Part shown: positions 34,741-44,600 of the stretch, in pieces
How positions within the stretch are numbered: position 1 is the stretch's first letter
Layout: the number at the start of each line of letters is the position of its first letter
IMG/VR virus record: IMGVR_UViG_3300010430_000014
Span: 25,162 to 89,161 of that record
Source of the DNA: a virus
Direction: 5' to 3' (one strand)
Length of the DNA stretch: 64,000 nucleotides
Notes under the pieces: model-generated
The model's input: the letters and a program-made list of their open reading frames with translations, nothing else
Told to the model about the DNA's origin: nothing
Database searches by the model: none
Made by a program: the position numbers and the translations under genes

Positions 34741-35613
34741 TTAATTTATATAACTTAAAACCTCATTTACAATTCTTTCAGGTTTAATCATAGCAATACA
34801 CCTTCCATAAGGTTTACCATGCCAACGATTTTTACAATCTTCTGCATAGGAAATCCAACATCCTCTTTGCTGACAACAATCCAATAAACCAATAGTATCT
34901 AAATATCGATGACCAGGATAAGACTCCCATCTACAATCTTCTCTACCACCTGCAATTACAACACAAGGTTTATTAAAAGCAGCAGCAACATGCATATGCA
35001 TTGAGACATGCCCAATTGTACCTTCAGAATGAAATACCATTGAAAAAAAATCTCTTAAATTTGTTTGACCTATTATACTCTGAACATCATGATGAATAGG
35101 ATGAATATCATTTTGATTACCTGCCTGAACTAAATTAATACCTGCTTTTTTTAAATCCATAATAACTTTTTGCCATAAATCAGGAGGATATCCTTTTATG
35201 GGTATATCAATTTTTACTCCAGAATTAATTATCCAATAAGGTTTTTTAACCCTAAGACGATCAAGAATATTTTCTGACATTTCATCTTCGGTCAAATGAA
35301 TATCAGGACACATTGAAGTTTTTTGAATATTTAAACCATACATCTGATTAAGAAGATAAATAAAAGCATCTGAAAAATGAAAACCTAAAGGAGCAAGTTT
35401 ATCTCTTACTTTATTATATTCTAAATTTATTATAGGTACTCCTTTATTTTTAGAAAAATAAGTAATGTTAGGATTATTAAAAAATACTTCTGGATAACAA
35501 CTAAACACACCTGTACGCATAAGAGTAGGATAACTTTTATGTAAATCCCTAAGAGCAACAGAAAGCATCAAAAGATCTCCTGGTGCTTGCCATTGTTTAA
35601 ATATTATATCCAT
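34741..35613 (-). CDS. GT9-family glycosyltransferase (second copy)
   Basis: 290 residues. WQAPGDLLMLSVALRDL (8-24) and GHVSMHMHVAAAFNKPCVVIAGG near 200-222 correspond to the acceptor- and donor-side motifs of heptosyltransferase-like enzymes. Several cysteines near the C-terminus (CCQQRGCW) are unusual. It is not a close copy of the GT9 at 28865. Its start shares bases with the stop of the preceding gene (TAATG), so its expression is coupled to fibre genes. Confidence 0.7.
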   Translation of the reverse strand: MDIIFKQWQAPGDLLMLSVALRDLHKSYPTLMRTGVFSCYPEVFFNNPNITYFSKNKGVPIINLEYNKVRDKLAPLGFHFSDAFIYLLNQMYGLNIQKTSMCPDIHLTEDEMSENILDRLRVKKPYWIINSGVKIDIPIKGYPPDLWQKVIMDLKKAGINLVQAGNQNDIHPIHHDVQSIIGQTNLRDFFSMVFHSEGTIGHVSMHMHVAAAFNKPCVVIAGGREDCRWESYPGHRYLDTIGLLDCCQQRGCWISYAEDCKNRWHGKPYGRCIAMIKPERIVNEVLSYIN

Positions 35614-36815
35614 TATATTAACCTTATGTAATAGTGAAACCCATTATAATTCCTACCTGACATTTGTGGAACACAAAATCGAGTAGAAGGATCATAGTTA
35701 CCATATGGAAGTCGATAAACATAATCATATACCGTTTCTCCGGCATCCCATGCAATCATAAGCATATAATCTTCATACTTAGAGTCAAAATGAAAAGGAG
35801 GGCCAGTAACACCATTAAGAGAAGCAAAAACAGTTAAAGAATTACCATCTTTCATATAATAACCCTTATCATTTACTGCAAACTGTATCCAACAATCACC
35901 ATCCCATTTTGCTCCTCCCCAAAGTCCTTGACTACTTATAGGTAATCTACCATCCCACCAAATTGATCCCCAAGTAGTTCCATCATCAAATGATTCCCAC
36001 GCACAATTAGGAGAATAAGATACATCATCAATTCCAACAATCCATTTATCTGAATCTGGAAAATACATTACATTTACTGGATAACCACCTATATCATAAG
36101 GACGCATCATATAAGTCCAAGTGGTTTTACTTGTCCAATTAATGCCATCGGTTGAGTGATATATTGTTGGAGTAGTTGAATAATTAACAATCATTAATTC
36201 ATTATTAACTAAATCAACTGCTATTCCACTTGAAGTACAATTGGGTAATCCTGTTCGTGTTGTCCAATTAATTCCATCTGAAGAAGTACAATATGTTCCT
36301 CCTGAATTGGCACATAGTAACCATTGCGTTCCATCCCATATAAGATAATCCCAATTTCCAGAAGAAGGTAATGTTACTGAATTCCAAGTAATTCCATCAG
36401 ATGAATATGCTGCCTGAGTACCACCATATGCTGCTGCTACAAATTGACTATTCGCATAAGCGCATACTCTCCAATCACCTGATGCCGGAAGATTAACTGA
36501 ATATTCTGTCCAATTATCTCCACCATCAGATGTTCGCCAATGGTATCTTGTTGTTCCTCCTAACATTACAGCAATATCACCATTTACTGCTACTGTTTTA
36601 ATTTGTGCTGCCGGAGTATTTGTAAACCATATTTTTTCACATGTTTGAAATCTTAAAGGATGTAAATCAAAATTACCATTAATATAATCAGAATAATTAC
36701 TTTTAAGATAATCAGATCCATCACACAATACCCATCCTGCTCCTGGTGATCCAACAGAAGGAATAATTTGACCAAGAGGAAATTCTGCTACATTAGAAGT
36801 AGGATAAAGTTTCAT
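35613..36815 (-). CDS. Tail-collar fibre with inserted BNR-like propeller (copy 1)
   Basis: 400 residues. Residues 13-46 (PLGQIIPSVGSP, GWVLCDGSDY) are the beginning of a phage tail-collar domain, and the final 24 residues (FCVPQMSGRN, HYYIRLI) are its end. Between them lie five Ser-x-Asp-Gly-x-x-Trp repeats (SSDGITW, STDGINW types), Asp-box/BNR-like, that predict a beta propeller. The collar thus looks interrupted by an insertion. Expected to be a receptor-binding tip. Coupled by TAATG with its paralogue. Confidence 0.7.
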   Translation of the reverse strand: MKLYPTSNVAEFPLGQIIPSVGSPGAGWVLCDGSDYLKSNYSDYINGNFDLHPLRFQTCEKIWFTNTPAAQIKTVAVNGDIAVMLGGTTRYHWRTSDGGDNWTEYSVNLPASGDWRVCAYANSQFVAAAYGGTQAAYSSDGITWNSVTLPSSGNWDYLIWDGTQWLLCANSGGTYCTSSDGINWTTRTGLPNCTSSGIAVDLVNNELMIVNYSTTPTIYHSTDGINWTSKTTWTYMMRPYDIGGYPVNVMYFPDSDKWIVGIDDVSYSPNCAWESFDDGTTWGSIWWDGRLPISSQGLWGGAKWDGDCWIQFAVNDKGYYMKDGNSLTVFASLNGVTGPPFHFDSKYEDYMLMIAWDAGETVYDYVYRLPYGNYDPSTRFCVPQMSGRNYNGFHYYIRLI

Positions 36816-37984
36816 TAGACAATCCTTATATAGTTATGTACATTATTAATTCCAAAAGAATTATGAGGTCTTCTTGGTAATTGAAAATAAGTTGATTCAT
36901 CAAATTTATATTCTTCACAAACAGTCATATACCTATACCATCCTTCAATTATAACTATCTTTCCTGAAGAACTGTTATAAAGCATATCTGTTTGTGCTGA
37001 CTGATTACCAATGTTTTGATACCAGGGATAAAATGTTTTTAAATCTGGAGATCTAACCCCCACATCATTTGTAGACATTCCAAACCATTGATCCTTAAAA
37101 TATTTCCACCGAGTAACACTTTCTTGATTATCTCTATCATGTGACCAATTAGGCCCACCATAATACCAGATTTGTTTCCAATTATATCCATCATCAGAAA
37201 TCCATGTATGCCCTGCATTTATATGAGAATTCATCATAAAATATCCATTAGCATAAGATATTTTTGGCATATCACTAAATCCCCAAGGAAGATAAGGCAA
37301 AGTAACTCGATCCCAATTTGTTCCTCCATTACTTGAAATTAAAAAATAACTATTAGATATTGCTACCGTCAAACCACTACCATCACTACAAATAGCTTCA
37401 GGTGCTTGAAAAAATGTTCCTGCTGCTCCCCATGTAATCCCATCTGTAGATCGGTAGCATTGTGTTGTATCATCAGCAGCAAGAATGAAATAAGTTCCAT
37501 CCCAACAAATTCCTTGCCAATCATAAATTCCTGGCAAAGTTCGTGCTGTCCATGATGATCCATTATTAGATGTTGCTGCTGAAGTAGTATTTACTCCAAC
37601 TGTACACCACACAGATCCATTATAAGCAATGCTAAAGTAATCTTTTGAAGTATCAGGCAATGTTCCACTTGTCCATGTCACACCATCATCAGAATAAGCA
37701 AAATCACCCTCCCATCCTACAGCAACCCATCGACTACCATCATCTGCCATTTCCTCTAAACCTGAAGAATCAAATGCTGCATCTAAAGGTCTTATAATTT
37801 CTTGCTGTTCCCATGCATTAGGATTATCTGTTTCTAAAACAGATAATAAGGTGGCATATGTAGTTCGATTTAATAACTGCCCTTCCATTCTAAGCCAGTT
37901 ATCATTAGGAGGTTTAGTCGCTTCAATTATAGATCCAATAGGATATATTTCTTGTGTTTGAATTGATGGATGCAAAAGAGTCAT
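36815..37984 (-). CDS. Tail-collar fibre with inserted BNR-like propeller (copy 2)
   Basis: 389 residues, tandem paralogue of the next gene. Residues 14-48 (YPIGSIIEATKPPNDNWLRMEG) give the collar start and the last 25 (FQLPRRPHN, HNYIRIV) its end. Five propeller repeats (SDDGVTW, STDGITW, SSNGGTNW and others) lie between. The repeats have diverged from copy 1, consistent with different receptors. Likely a virion adhesin. Confidence 0.7.
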   Translation of the reverse strand: MTLLHPSIQTQEIYPIGSIIEATKPPNDNWLRMEGQLLNRTTYATLLSVLETDNPNAWEQQEIIRPLDAAFDSSGLEEMADDGSRWVAVGWEGDFAYSDDGVTWTSGTLPDTSKDYFSIAYNGSVWCTVGVNTTSAATSNNGSSWTARTLPGIYDWQGICWDGTYFILAADDTTQCYRSTDGITWGAAGTFFQAPEAICSDGSGLTVAISNSYFLISSNGGTNWDRVTLPYLPWGFSDMPKISYANGYFMMNSHINAGHTWISDDGYNWKQIWYYGGPNWSHDRDNQESVTRWKYFKDQWFGMSTNDVGVRSPDLKTFYPWYQNIGNQSAQTDMLYNSSSGKIVIIEGWYRYMTVCEEYKFDESTYFQLPRRPHNSFGINNVHNYIRIV

Positions 37985-38436
37985 TAGGTTACTCCATAAT
38001 CTATTGAAATATTATCTCCTGAAGATATTGATTCAAGGGATACCTTAAATGATTTTGCCCCAAAGATATTAGCAAAAACAATTATGTCTCCCCAAAATCT
38101 TCCTGATACTGATTTAGCAAGATTGTTTATAGTAATCAATTCTGTATATCCAATCTCAGTATCCCCACTATCAAAAAATAAAAATCGAATTGATGCTACT
38201 GCTGCGTTATCATTATATGTATTTTTCAATATGATATAATAACGTCCACGCACTTCAATAGCAGAAACAGGATATAATCCAGGTGTTCCTTGCGTAGCAG
38301 TAATAGAAGCAAGAGTAATTTCCCCCATGCCAGGAAGATCTCTTTCAATTTGTCTGGAAGTTCCACCAATAGACACCTGTACCGTTGAAACATTTTTGCC
38401 CGAACCTTCAGTTACGGCAATTTGTGACTCAGACAT
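37984..38436 (-). CDS. Small beta-rich virion protein
   Basis: 150 residues with strand-rich, low-charge sequence (VSTVQVSIGGTSRQIERDLPGMGEITLASI) typical of virion proteins. Its stop overlaps the start of the propeller fibre gene. No family recognised; it could be a fibre linker or chaperone. Confidence 0.5.
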   Translation of the reverse strand: MSESQIAVTEGSGKNVSTVQVSIGGTSRQIERDLPGMGEITLASITATQGTPGLYPVSAIEVRGRYYIILKNTYNDNAAVASIRFLFFDSGDTEIGYTELITINNLAKSVSGRFWGDIIVFANIFGAKSFKVSLESISSGDNISIDYGVT

Positions 38437-38446
38437 AATTTACTCC

Positions 38447-39079
38447 TTATACATCTTGACTATTAATAGTAATAACTAATTTTAATACCTCTGCTGCATT
38501 AAAAGGTCTGGAAGAACCAAAACGTGCTGCGGAAAACAATATACCAGATCCACTTGCTACATCACCTTTAGTTGAAACATTATTTAACATTCCACCATAA
38601 ATCGTATTTGATCCAGAGGTACAAGTAAATTCTGCCGGAGATGCAGAGTTATCAAGAGACTGTGAAGAAATAGCTCCTTCAACCCATTCCTCTCTTGTAG
38701 CTTCATCATAATTAGTAAATTCTGTACAGACAGGAACAGCATATGTCCATCCGGCAGCAGGGGTTGAATCAGAACCAAAGATAGCAATATACCAAGTAGC
38801 AGATTGTGAACCTGATTTAAAATAAACATCAAGTACATCATCCAAACTTTCATTGACTACCAAATTGTGAATTGCTTCTTTCCATCTTGGAACCCAAATA
38901 AGTTCACCAACATGATTTACACGATCTCTAATAACATTACCAAAAGTATCCACATAATTACCTACTTCAAAATTCCATATATTATAAAAACCAAAACTGC
39001 CCATTACCCCCATTTTCTTTAGCAGACCTATAACTGCTCTACGAACTAAGGGGTTATCTAAATTAATAGATTTTCGCAT
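38447..39079 (-). CDS. Phage structural protein
   Basis: 210 residues that follow a widespread phage structural pattern: WKEAIHNLVVNESLDDVLDVYF near 65-90, WYIAIFGSDSTPAAGWTY, a TREEWVEG element, and a terminal beta-rich part with FGSSRPFNAAEVLKLVITI. This type of protein is found near tail fibres. AGGAGG precedes the ATG. Confidence 0.6.
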   Translation of the reverse strand: MRKSINLDNPLVRRAVIGLLKKMGVMGSFGFYNIWNFEVGNYVDTFGNVIRDRVNHVGELIWVPRWKEAIHNLVVNESLDDVLDVYFKSGSQSATWYIAIFGSDSTPAAGWTYAVPVCTEFTNYDEATREEWVEGAISSQSLDNSASPAEFTCTSGSNTIYGGMLNNVSTKGDVASGSGILFSAARFGSSRPFNAAEVLKLVITINSQDV

Positions 39080-39096
39080 GAGAAATACCTCCTATA

Positions 39097-39768
39097 TTAA
39101 TTAAAATGTAATAATGTTTTAGCAAGACCTGCACCAGATCTTGTTTCCAACACATGTCCAATTTCACAAAAATGTTTATCAGTTGCAAAAGGTGCAGATG
39201 GAATAGCTTCAGATAATGCTTGTCCTGAAACTTCTCCAGTATCAGTAGTCAATCCAGTTCTTGCTAATTGTCCTCTGGTAGTACTGCCCCAATAATATAC
39301 ATCAGCTATTCCAGATACAACAATCCAAGCTAAACTTCCATCTGCTATTCCATCTTCATAAAATACTCCTATACAAGAAGGGGCATCAATTGGCACAAGA
39401 ATGACTGATTCATTATTTGAAGAATCACTTGTAACACAATATCCTTTAACAGAATTACTACCTGTTTCATTAGTCAATTGAACAGCTAATCCACCTTCCG
39501 GTGTAAATATTGCATTACCATTAAGCTGATTAACTACTTGCCATGAACTATTATAATAAACTTTTAACTGATCATTTCCTGTATCAAGCCAATGCATACC
39601 TACTGTCGGTGTTACATCAGGCCAATTGGTTGCATGTCCTGGTGGATTATCCCCAGGAAATCCAAGCAATGCTGCTTCAAGACGATCAGCATTGTTATTT
39701 AATTCTTCATCGTATCTTAATGTGCCATAAGCAGCTTTTGAAAAATAAAATGCTGTTGTGTATGCCAT
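39097..39768 (-). CDS. Tail fibre-associated protein
   Basis: 223 residues. The N-terminus (SKAAYGTLRYDEELNNNADRLEAAL) and GMHWLDTGNDQLKVYYNSSWQ resemble phage fibre proteins; the rest is a beta-rich domain with GLTTDTGEVSGQALS, as in proteins located at fibre ends. It is joined by TAATG overlap to the gene before it. Confidence 0.55.
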   Translation of the reverse strand: MAYTTAFYFSKAAYGTLRYDEELNNNADRLEAALLGFPGDNPPGHATNWPDVTPTVGMHWLDTGNDQLKVYYNSSWQVVNQLNGNAIFTPEGGLAVQLTNETGSNSVKGYCVTSDSSNNESVILVPIDAPSCIGVFYEDGIADGSLAWIVVSGIADVYYWGSTTRGQLARTGLTTDTGEVSGQALSEAIPSAPFATDKHFCEIGHVLETRSGAGLAKTLLHFN

Positions 39769-40517
39769 TATTCAAAATCTCCTTTATATAAAGAAGCAGT
39801 TATATCTAAATATTTTGCAGGCGACCACACATCATTTATGTCTACCTGATAAACTTCAAATCTTAAATTTGGTTCATAATATCCATTATCCGTTGTATTC
39901 ATTGAAACTGTGTATGCATACTGAGCAGATCCATCAGGATATAATTTATTCACAATAGTAATAGTATCAGTCCTAAGAGCAGCACTATCAGAAAGACGTA
40001 TAACTTTAACTTTAAATTCTTTAAGCTCATCAACTACATCCCCTTCTCCATAAGTTACTGTCTTTCCATATGGGGCAACTCCATAACCATAATTTAATTT
40101 TTTAGTTCGTGTTCTCCATCTTAACTGATAATCCATTTCCATATAAACATACCCACTATCAGCAAAACCTATATTTTCATCCATCTCTACATATATATCC
40201 ACAGTTTCAGAAATAATATCATCTAATCCTAACGCTTCAATGATCTCTGCTCGATCATATTGATATAATGTATCATTTAAACCAAGAATCTCTGTAATGC
40301 TCTCAGGTAATATAAGTGTCTGTACATCTCCTAATCCAATAGTATCAGTAAAAGACTCCTCAGTTATTGGAATAAGCAAATCACCAAGGCCAAGAATCTC
40401 ATCTAATTCTTCATATCCTATATACTCATAAGAAAGAACATCATTCAATCCAAGAGTTTCTTCTAAATATTCAATTTCTGGTAATTCTGCTCCACCAACA
40501 AACTTTAATACCTTCAT
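39768..40517 (-). CDS. Tail protein with GLxD repeats
   Basis: 249 residues. The first 130 contain six repeats of about 18-20 residues with the core LGLND or IGLGD (ETLGLNDVL, EILGLGDLL, TIGLGDVQ, EILGLNDTL, ALGLDDII, NIGFADSG). A beta-rich domain (residues 130-249) follows. The same core, VEYLFENLGLNDALS, opens the C-terminal LDALL region of the 1740-residue tip protein, linking the two repeat types. Confidence 0.6.
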   Translation of the reverse strand: MKVLKFVGGAELPEIEYLEETLGLNDVLSYEYIGYEELDEILGLGDLLIPITEESFTDTIGLGDVQTLILPESITEILGLNDTLYQYDRAEIIEALGLDDIISETVDIYVEMDENIGFADSGYVYMEMDYQLRWRTRTKKLNYGYGVAPYGKTVTYGEGDVVDELKEFKVKVIRLSDSAALRTDTITIVNKLYPDGSAQYAYTVSMNTTDNGYYEPNLRFEVYQVDINDVWSPAKYLDITASLYKGDFE

Positions 40518-40521
40518 AGCA

Positions 40522-40848
40522 TCACATCTTTAAAAGATTCCAATCAAAATCTCTACTTGTTCCATCTGTTTGTTCTAAAGTACAAATAATTTCAGTATCA
40601 ACAGGTATTGCCGGAGAATATTTATTTATTTCTAACTGAGAATTAGCAAATGTAGATTGATAAGCAAGTCTGGAAGTAGATCCAGTTTGATTTTTTGTTT
40701 TAATTCTCAATATAACTACATCCCCATCCACCAAATTATTCATATCAACAACCAAAACATAAACCCCTGCATCTGTCTCTGTATCCAAGGTATGCTCTGT
40801 ATCCACTATTGCTGTTTGGGTGTCTGATCCTACACTTGTTACTGCCAT
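40522..40848 (-). CDS. Small structural protein
   Basis: 108 residues, beta-rich, low in charge, with Thr/Asp runs; likely a small virion protein such as a fibre or tip subunit, judged by location and composition only. No family recognised. Confidence 0.5.
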   Translation of the reverse strand: MAVTSVGSDTQTAIVDTEHTLDTETDAGVYVLVVDMNNLVDGDVVILRIKTKNQTGSTSRLAYQSTFANSQLEINKYSPAIPVDTEIICTLEQTDGTSRDFDWNLLKM

Positions 40849-40859
40849 TTTTATTCTCC

Positions 40860-41684
40860 TTAACTAAATGTATATATTACAGCATCAAAATAACTATTTG
40901 CACCTGTTATTGAACAGGCCCCCCGTACAGAAAGTCTTGATCCAATAGGAATATGCATTGGAATAAAAGGCGTGGCTTGAGGAAGAATCATATCAACAGT
41001 AGTATGGGAAAGCATTCCCCAATCCGAAAATAATACTTCTTCTGATCCTGATCCTCCAATTCCAACATCTATATTCCAATATGCACTTGATCTTCCATAA
41101 TCTGATCTATTGCCAATTAATAAACAAAACCCTTTAGCATCCCTAATAGTTGATGCTGTAATTTGTGACCATGTTCCTTTTGTACCTGCTACTCCTCCAG
41201 GGTTAACATAAGTACCACCAGAATCAGCAGTATTAGCTCCATAAGTATCACATACTGCAAATCCTTTATTATAATTCCATCCCCCCCTTAACAAATTAAT
41301 ACTAACCCTAAAATTATTAGCAGAAGTATATTCCCCCTGGCTTCTACCTGATATTCTGGTTCCTGCTTTTACTCTTAATGGAAATTCATAAATTCTTCCA
41401 ACATGATAAGAAACACTTGGATTAGTTAATATATTTGATATTATATCAACTTCTGATCCTTCTGCTCCCATTGCTATATCAAATAAATTATCATTACTAC
41501 CATATGTAGTTGAATAAAATGTTATAAGCAATCCTTCAGTATCAAAAGGAATAGAAGCATCAATTTCATAATAACTTCCTTTTGTATGTGCAGCAGTAGG
41601 TTGAACAAGATTAGTGTACCAAATATTATCACCAATTGACTTGTAATCCTGTGCTAATTGTTTTAAACCTGCCCAATTTGTCAT
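40860..41684 (-). CDS. Beta-rich virion protein
   Basis: 274 residues, beta-strand-rich with an internal similarity: FPLRVKAGTRISGRSQGEYTSANNF and FIPMHIPIGSRLSVRGACSITGANSYF appear to be two copies of one domain of about 130 residues. It is placed next to the J-like tip gene, so it is probably a tip- or fibre-attached protein. Confidence 0.55.
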   Translation of the reverse strand: MTNWAGLKQLAQDYKSIGDNIWYTNLVQPTAAHTKGSYYEIDASIPFDTEGLLITFYSTTYGSNDNLFDIAMGAEGSEVDIISNILTNPSVSYHVGRIYEFPLRVKAGTRISGRSQGEYTSANNFRVSINLLRGGWNYNKGFAVCDTYGANTADSGGTYVNPGGVAGTKGTWSQITASTIRDAKGFCLLIGNRSDYGRSSAYWNIDVGIGGSGSEEVLFSDWGMLSHTTVDMILPQATPFIPMHIPIGSRLSVRGACSITGANSYFDAVIYTFS

Positions 41685-41693
41685 GATATTATC

Positions 41694-44600
41694 CTATAAC
41701 ATATTATTATTTAAAATCATCATAATTGAATCTTCTTCTACATCACTTATTAAAATAGCATCAAGATCAGTATCAATAGTTGATCCTGTTTTATTTAATA
41801 GTGCATCTAACTCAGTAACAACTGAAAGAAATTTTAATATAGCATCTAATTGAGTAGTAACTATTTCTTTTCCTTGTAATAAAACATCAAGATCAGTGGA
41901 AATTATTTTCGATTCCGTTAACATAGCATCTAATGCTGTTATAACAGAATTTAATTTTTTAATTAAAGAATCTAACGAAGTATCTAATGTTAATCCTGGT
42001 TTATTTAATATAGCATCAAGCTCAGTAACAATTCCCACTATATACAATATAGCATCCAGTTCAGTTGAAACAGAATTTAATTTTTTAAGAAAAGAATCCA
42101 ATGAAGTATTAATTGTTAAACCAATTTCATTTAAAAGAGCATCTAAAGAAATTTCTTCAGTTAATCCTAATCTACTTAACAATGAATCTAATGAAAGAGA
42201 AACTAAATCTTCCCCATATAAAATAGCATCCAGTTCAGTTGAAACTGGCGTTAATTTTGATACTAAAGCATCTAATAAAGTAGTAATAAAATCAATAGAA
42301 GATAAAGCATCATTCAAACCTAAATTCTCAAATAAATATTCAACTTCTGCAATTTCACCAATAGGAATATGAATCGATTCAGGAAAATAAGGCAATACAC
42401 CATAACCCACTATATCTATATCTGCTGATGGGGATATATCCACACCTACAGTTAAACCATGAATTGTAAATGATGATGCTTTAAAAGTTTGTGTTGTTCC
42501 TTCCCATCCTAAAGGAACTTCATAAAAGACTGTTGCATCAGATCTTAACTTTATATAAAGCTCATCATTTTCTATTACATGAGCAACTTGATCTGTATCT
42601 TTATATCCTCTTATTACATTAGTAAAAGCGTGATTAATGGTATCAATACCATGATAGTACATTAATTCATTTTCTATCCAGATAACCCCCTGAGAAGGAA
42701 ATGAGCCTGTCAGAGTTGTATTATCATAATATATCGTGGTATCATTTATTCCTATATCCTGGGCCAATAAAACAGAAGACACCGTTTCATTTACAACAGC
42801 TATATATTCATATTCAGTTCCTACTTTACGATAAATTCTTGCCCCGACAAAAAATCCACCATCTCCTTCAGGAGCATCAAAAGTGAAATATAATTTACCA
42901 GATTCAATATCCTCCTTAACTTCAAATCGTTCAACACCATACGGTACATATGGTTGAGGAAAACCACCACGACCATATCCATTTAAAACAGGAACACCAT
43001 TATCATGATATGTATATGGATTAAATTCTTCCAATTCAAATTTAACTTCAAAGTCAATTAATTCATCCATAGCTATTATTCTAAACCACTTATTTACCCA
43101 TCCAGTAATTTCATGGGTAACTCCTATTATCTCTCCCATACAAAGAGACATTCCCATTATATCAGTTTCAAATGCACAGATATGTATTTGATAATTCCAT
43201 TGATCAAGAATTCTTTGAGCCATACGTCCTGCCTGTGTAGCTCTTTTAATTCCATGCATTTTATAAAAATCAATTTTTTCTTCTTCTTCTAATACATCTA
43301 ATCGATATACATCTTCAACTTCAGCAACATCTTTTCTGTAATCTAATAACCTATTTTTAAATTCAATCCTAACTTTATTAGGTCTTCTTAAATATGATTT
43401 TTCTGCAAATGTAAAACTCCCTTCTCTTATATTATCTTTCCTTAAAGTAAATTGTTTTGCATCAGGCCAATAATCTTTTATACCATATCCCATATCTATA
43501 TAAGTAGATGTTTGTTCAATGATGACATTTGTTTGACCATCAGGATGATTCCAATGCTCCATTACCTCACCATAATCAATATCATCTCCCTTCCAATAGT
43601 TATCGGGATAAGCAGAAAAATCGGCATATATTTTTGAATAATCATCTGATTCTTGATTACTTGTAAATTGTGCTGATCCTTTTCCAAAATAAGCAACAGG
43701 TGTTTCATCCATATTAGGTATTATTAATTTATAAAGATAACCATCAGGCCAAGTACAAGGAGATATAAACCCTTGACAAGTAAGCAGTATATCTTGAATT
43801 ACATCATACATTTTTTTTGCTTGATCATAACATTGAGAAAATTGAAACCTCCGTTCTTTTACTTCAATGATTTCTCTCGGAGTATATATTTTTGCATCAA
43901 TTGATTTTTTACAAATAGAATCAGCATTAGAATAATCTAACTTATTAGTTAAACCATCTTGAAAATATTTTGGATCAGTATAATTATTCCAAAAATCCCG
44001 AATAATACTTGGAGGAGACTCATCACAATAGTACCATAAACCTGATCCATTTCCAAAAAATCCAGTTTTTGTATGTTTAAAAGTTGCACTCGCACCAATT
44101 CTATTCCACTGATATTTATAACCACTTTCTGCTTCTATTGGATATTTGGAAATCATGTACAACTCACCTGCCGGATTACTTTCAGAAGGAGGTATAAATT
44201 TCCATGCTTCATGCCGACCTGCTTGCCATGCAGTAGATCTTGTTATATAAAAATAAATATCATCTCTGACTCCATATTTTCCTATCTTATAACTACTTTC
44301 ACTTGAAAAACTACCCAAATCCATCGGCATGTATAATGGGCCTGTTGCAACTAATTTACGATATAATACTTTTCTAATACTTCTCCGGTCAATATCCAAA
44401 CCATATTTTGTAGCAGAAGCATATACTTGTTTATTTGAAAATTTTCCATCACCTAATTTAAGAAAATAAGTTCCCTGTTCACAAGCACTATTATATCCAC
44501 CAAAACTATCATAGCTTCTAAGTAAAGAATACCAAACATCTTCATATTGCTCAGTGGAAAAATCCCATTCTTTAACTGAAGTAGTTCCCATATAAATCCA

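Noticed and set aside
41896-42372. Plus-strand open frame opposite the tip protein repeats
   Set aside because: Same cause as above: an antisense shadow of repeated LDALL codons.
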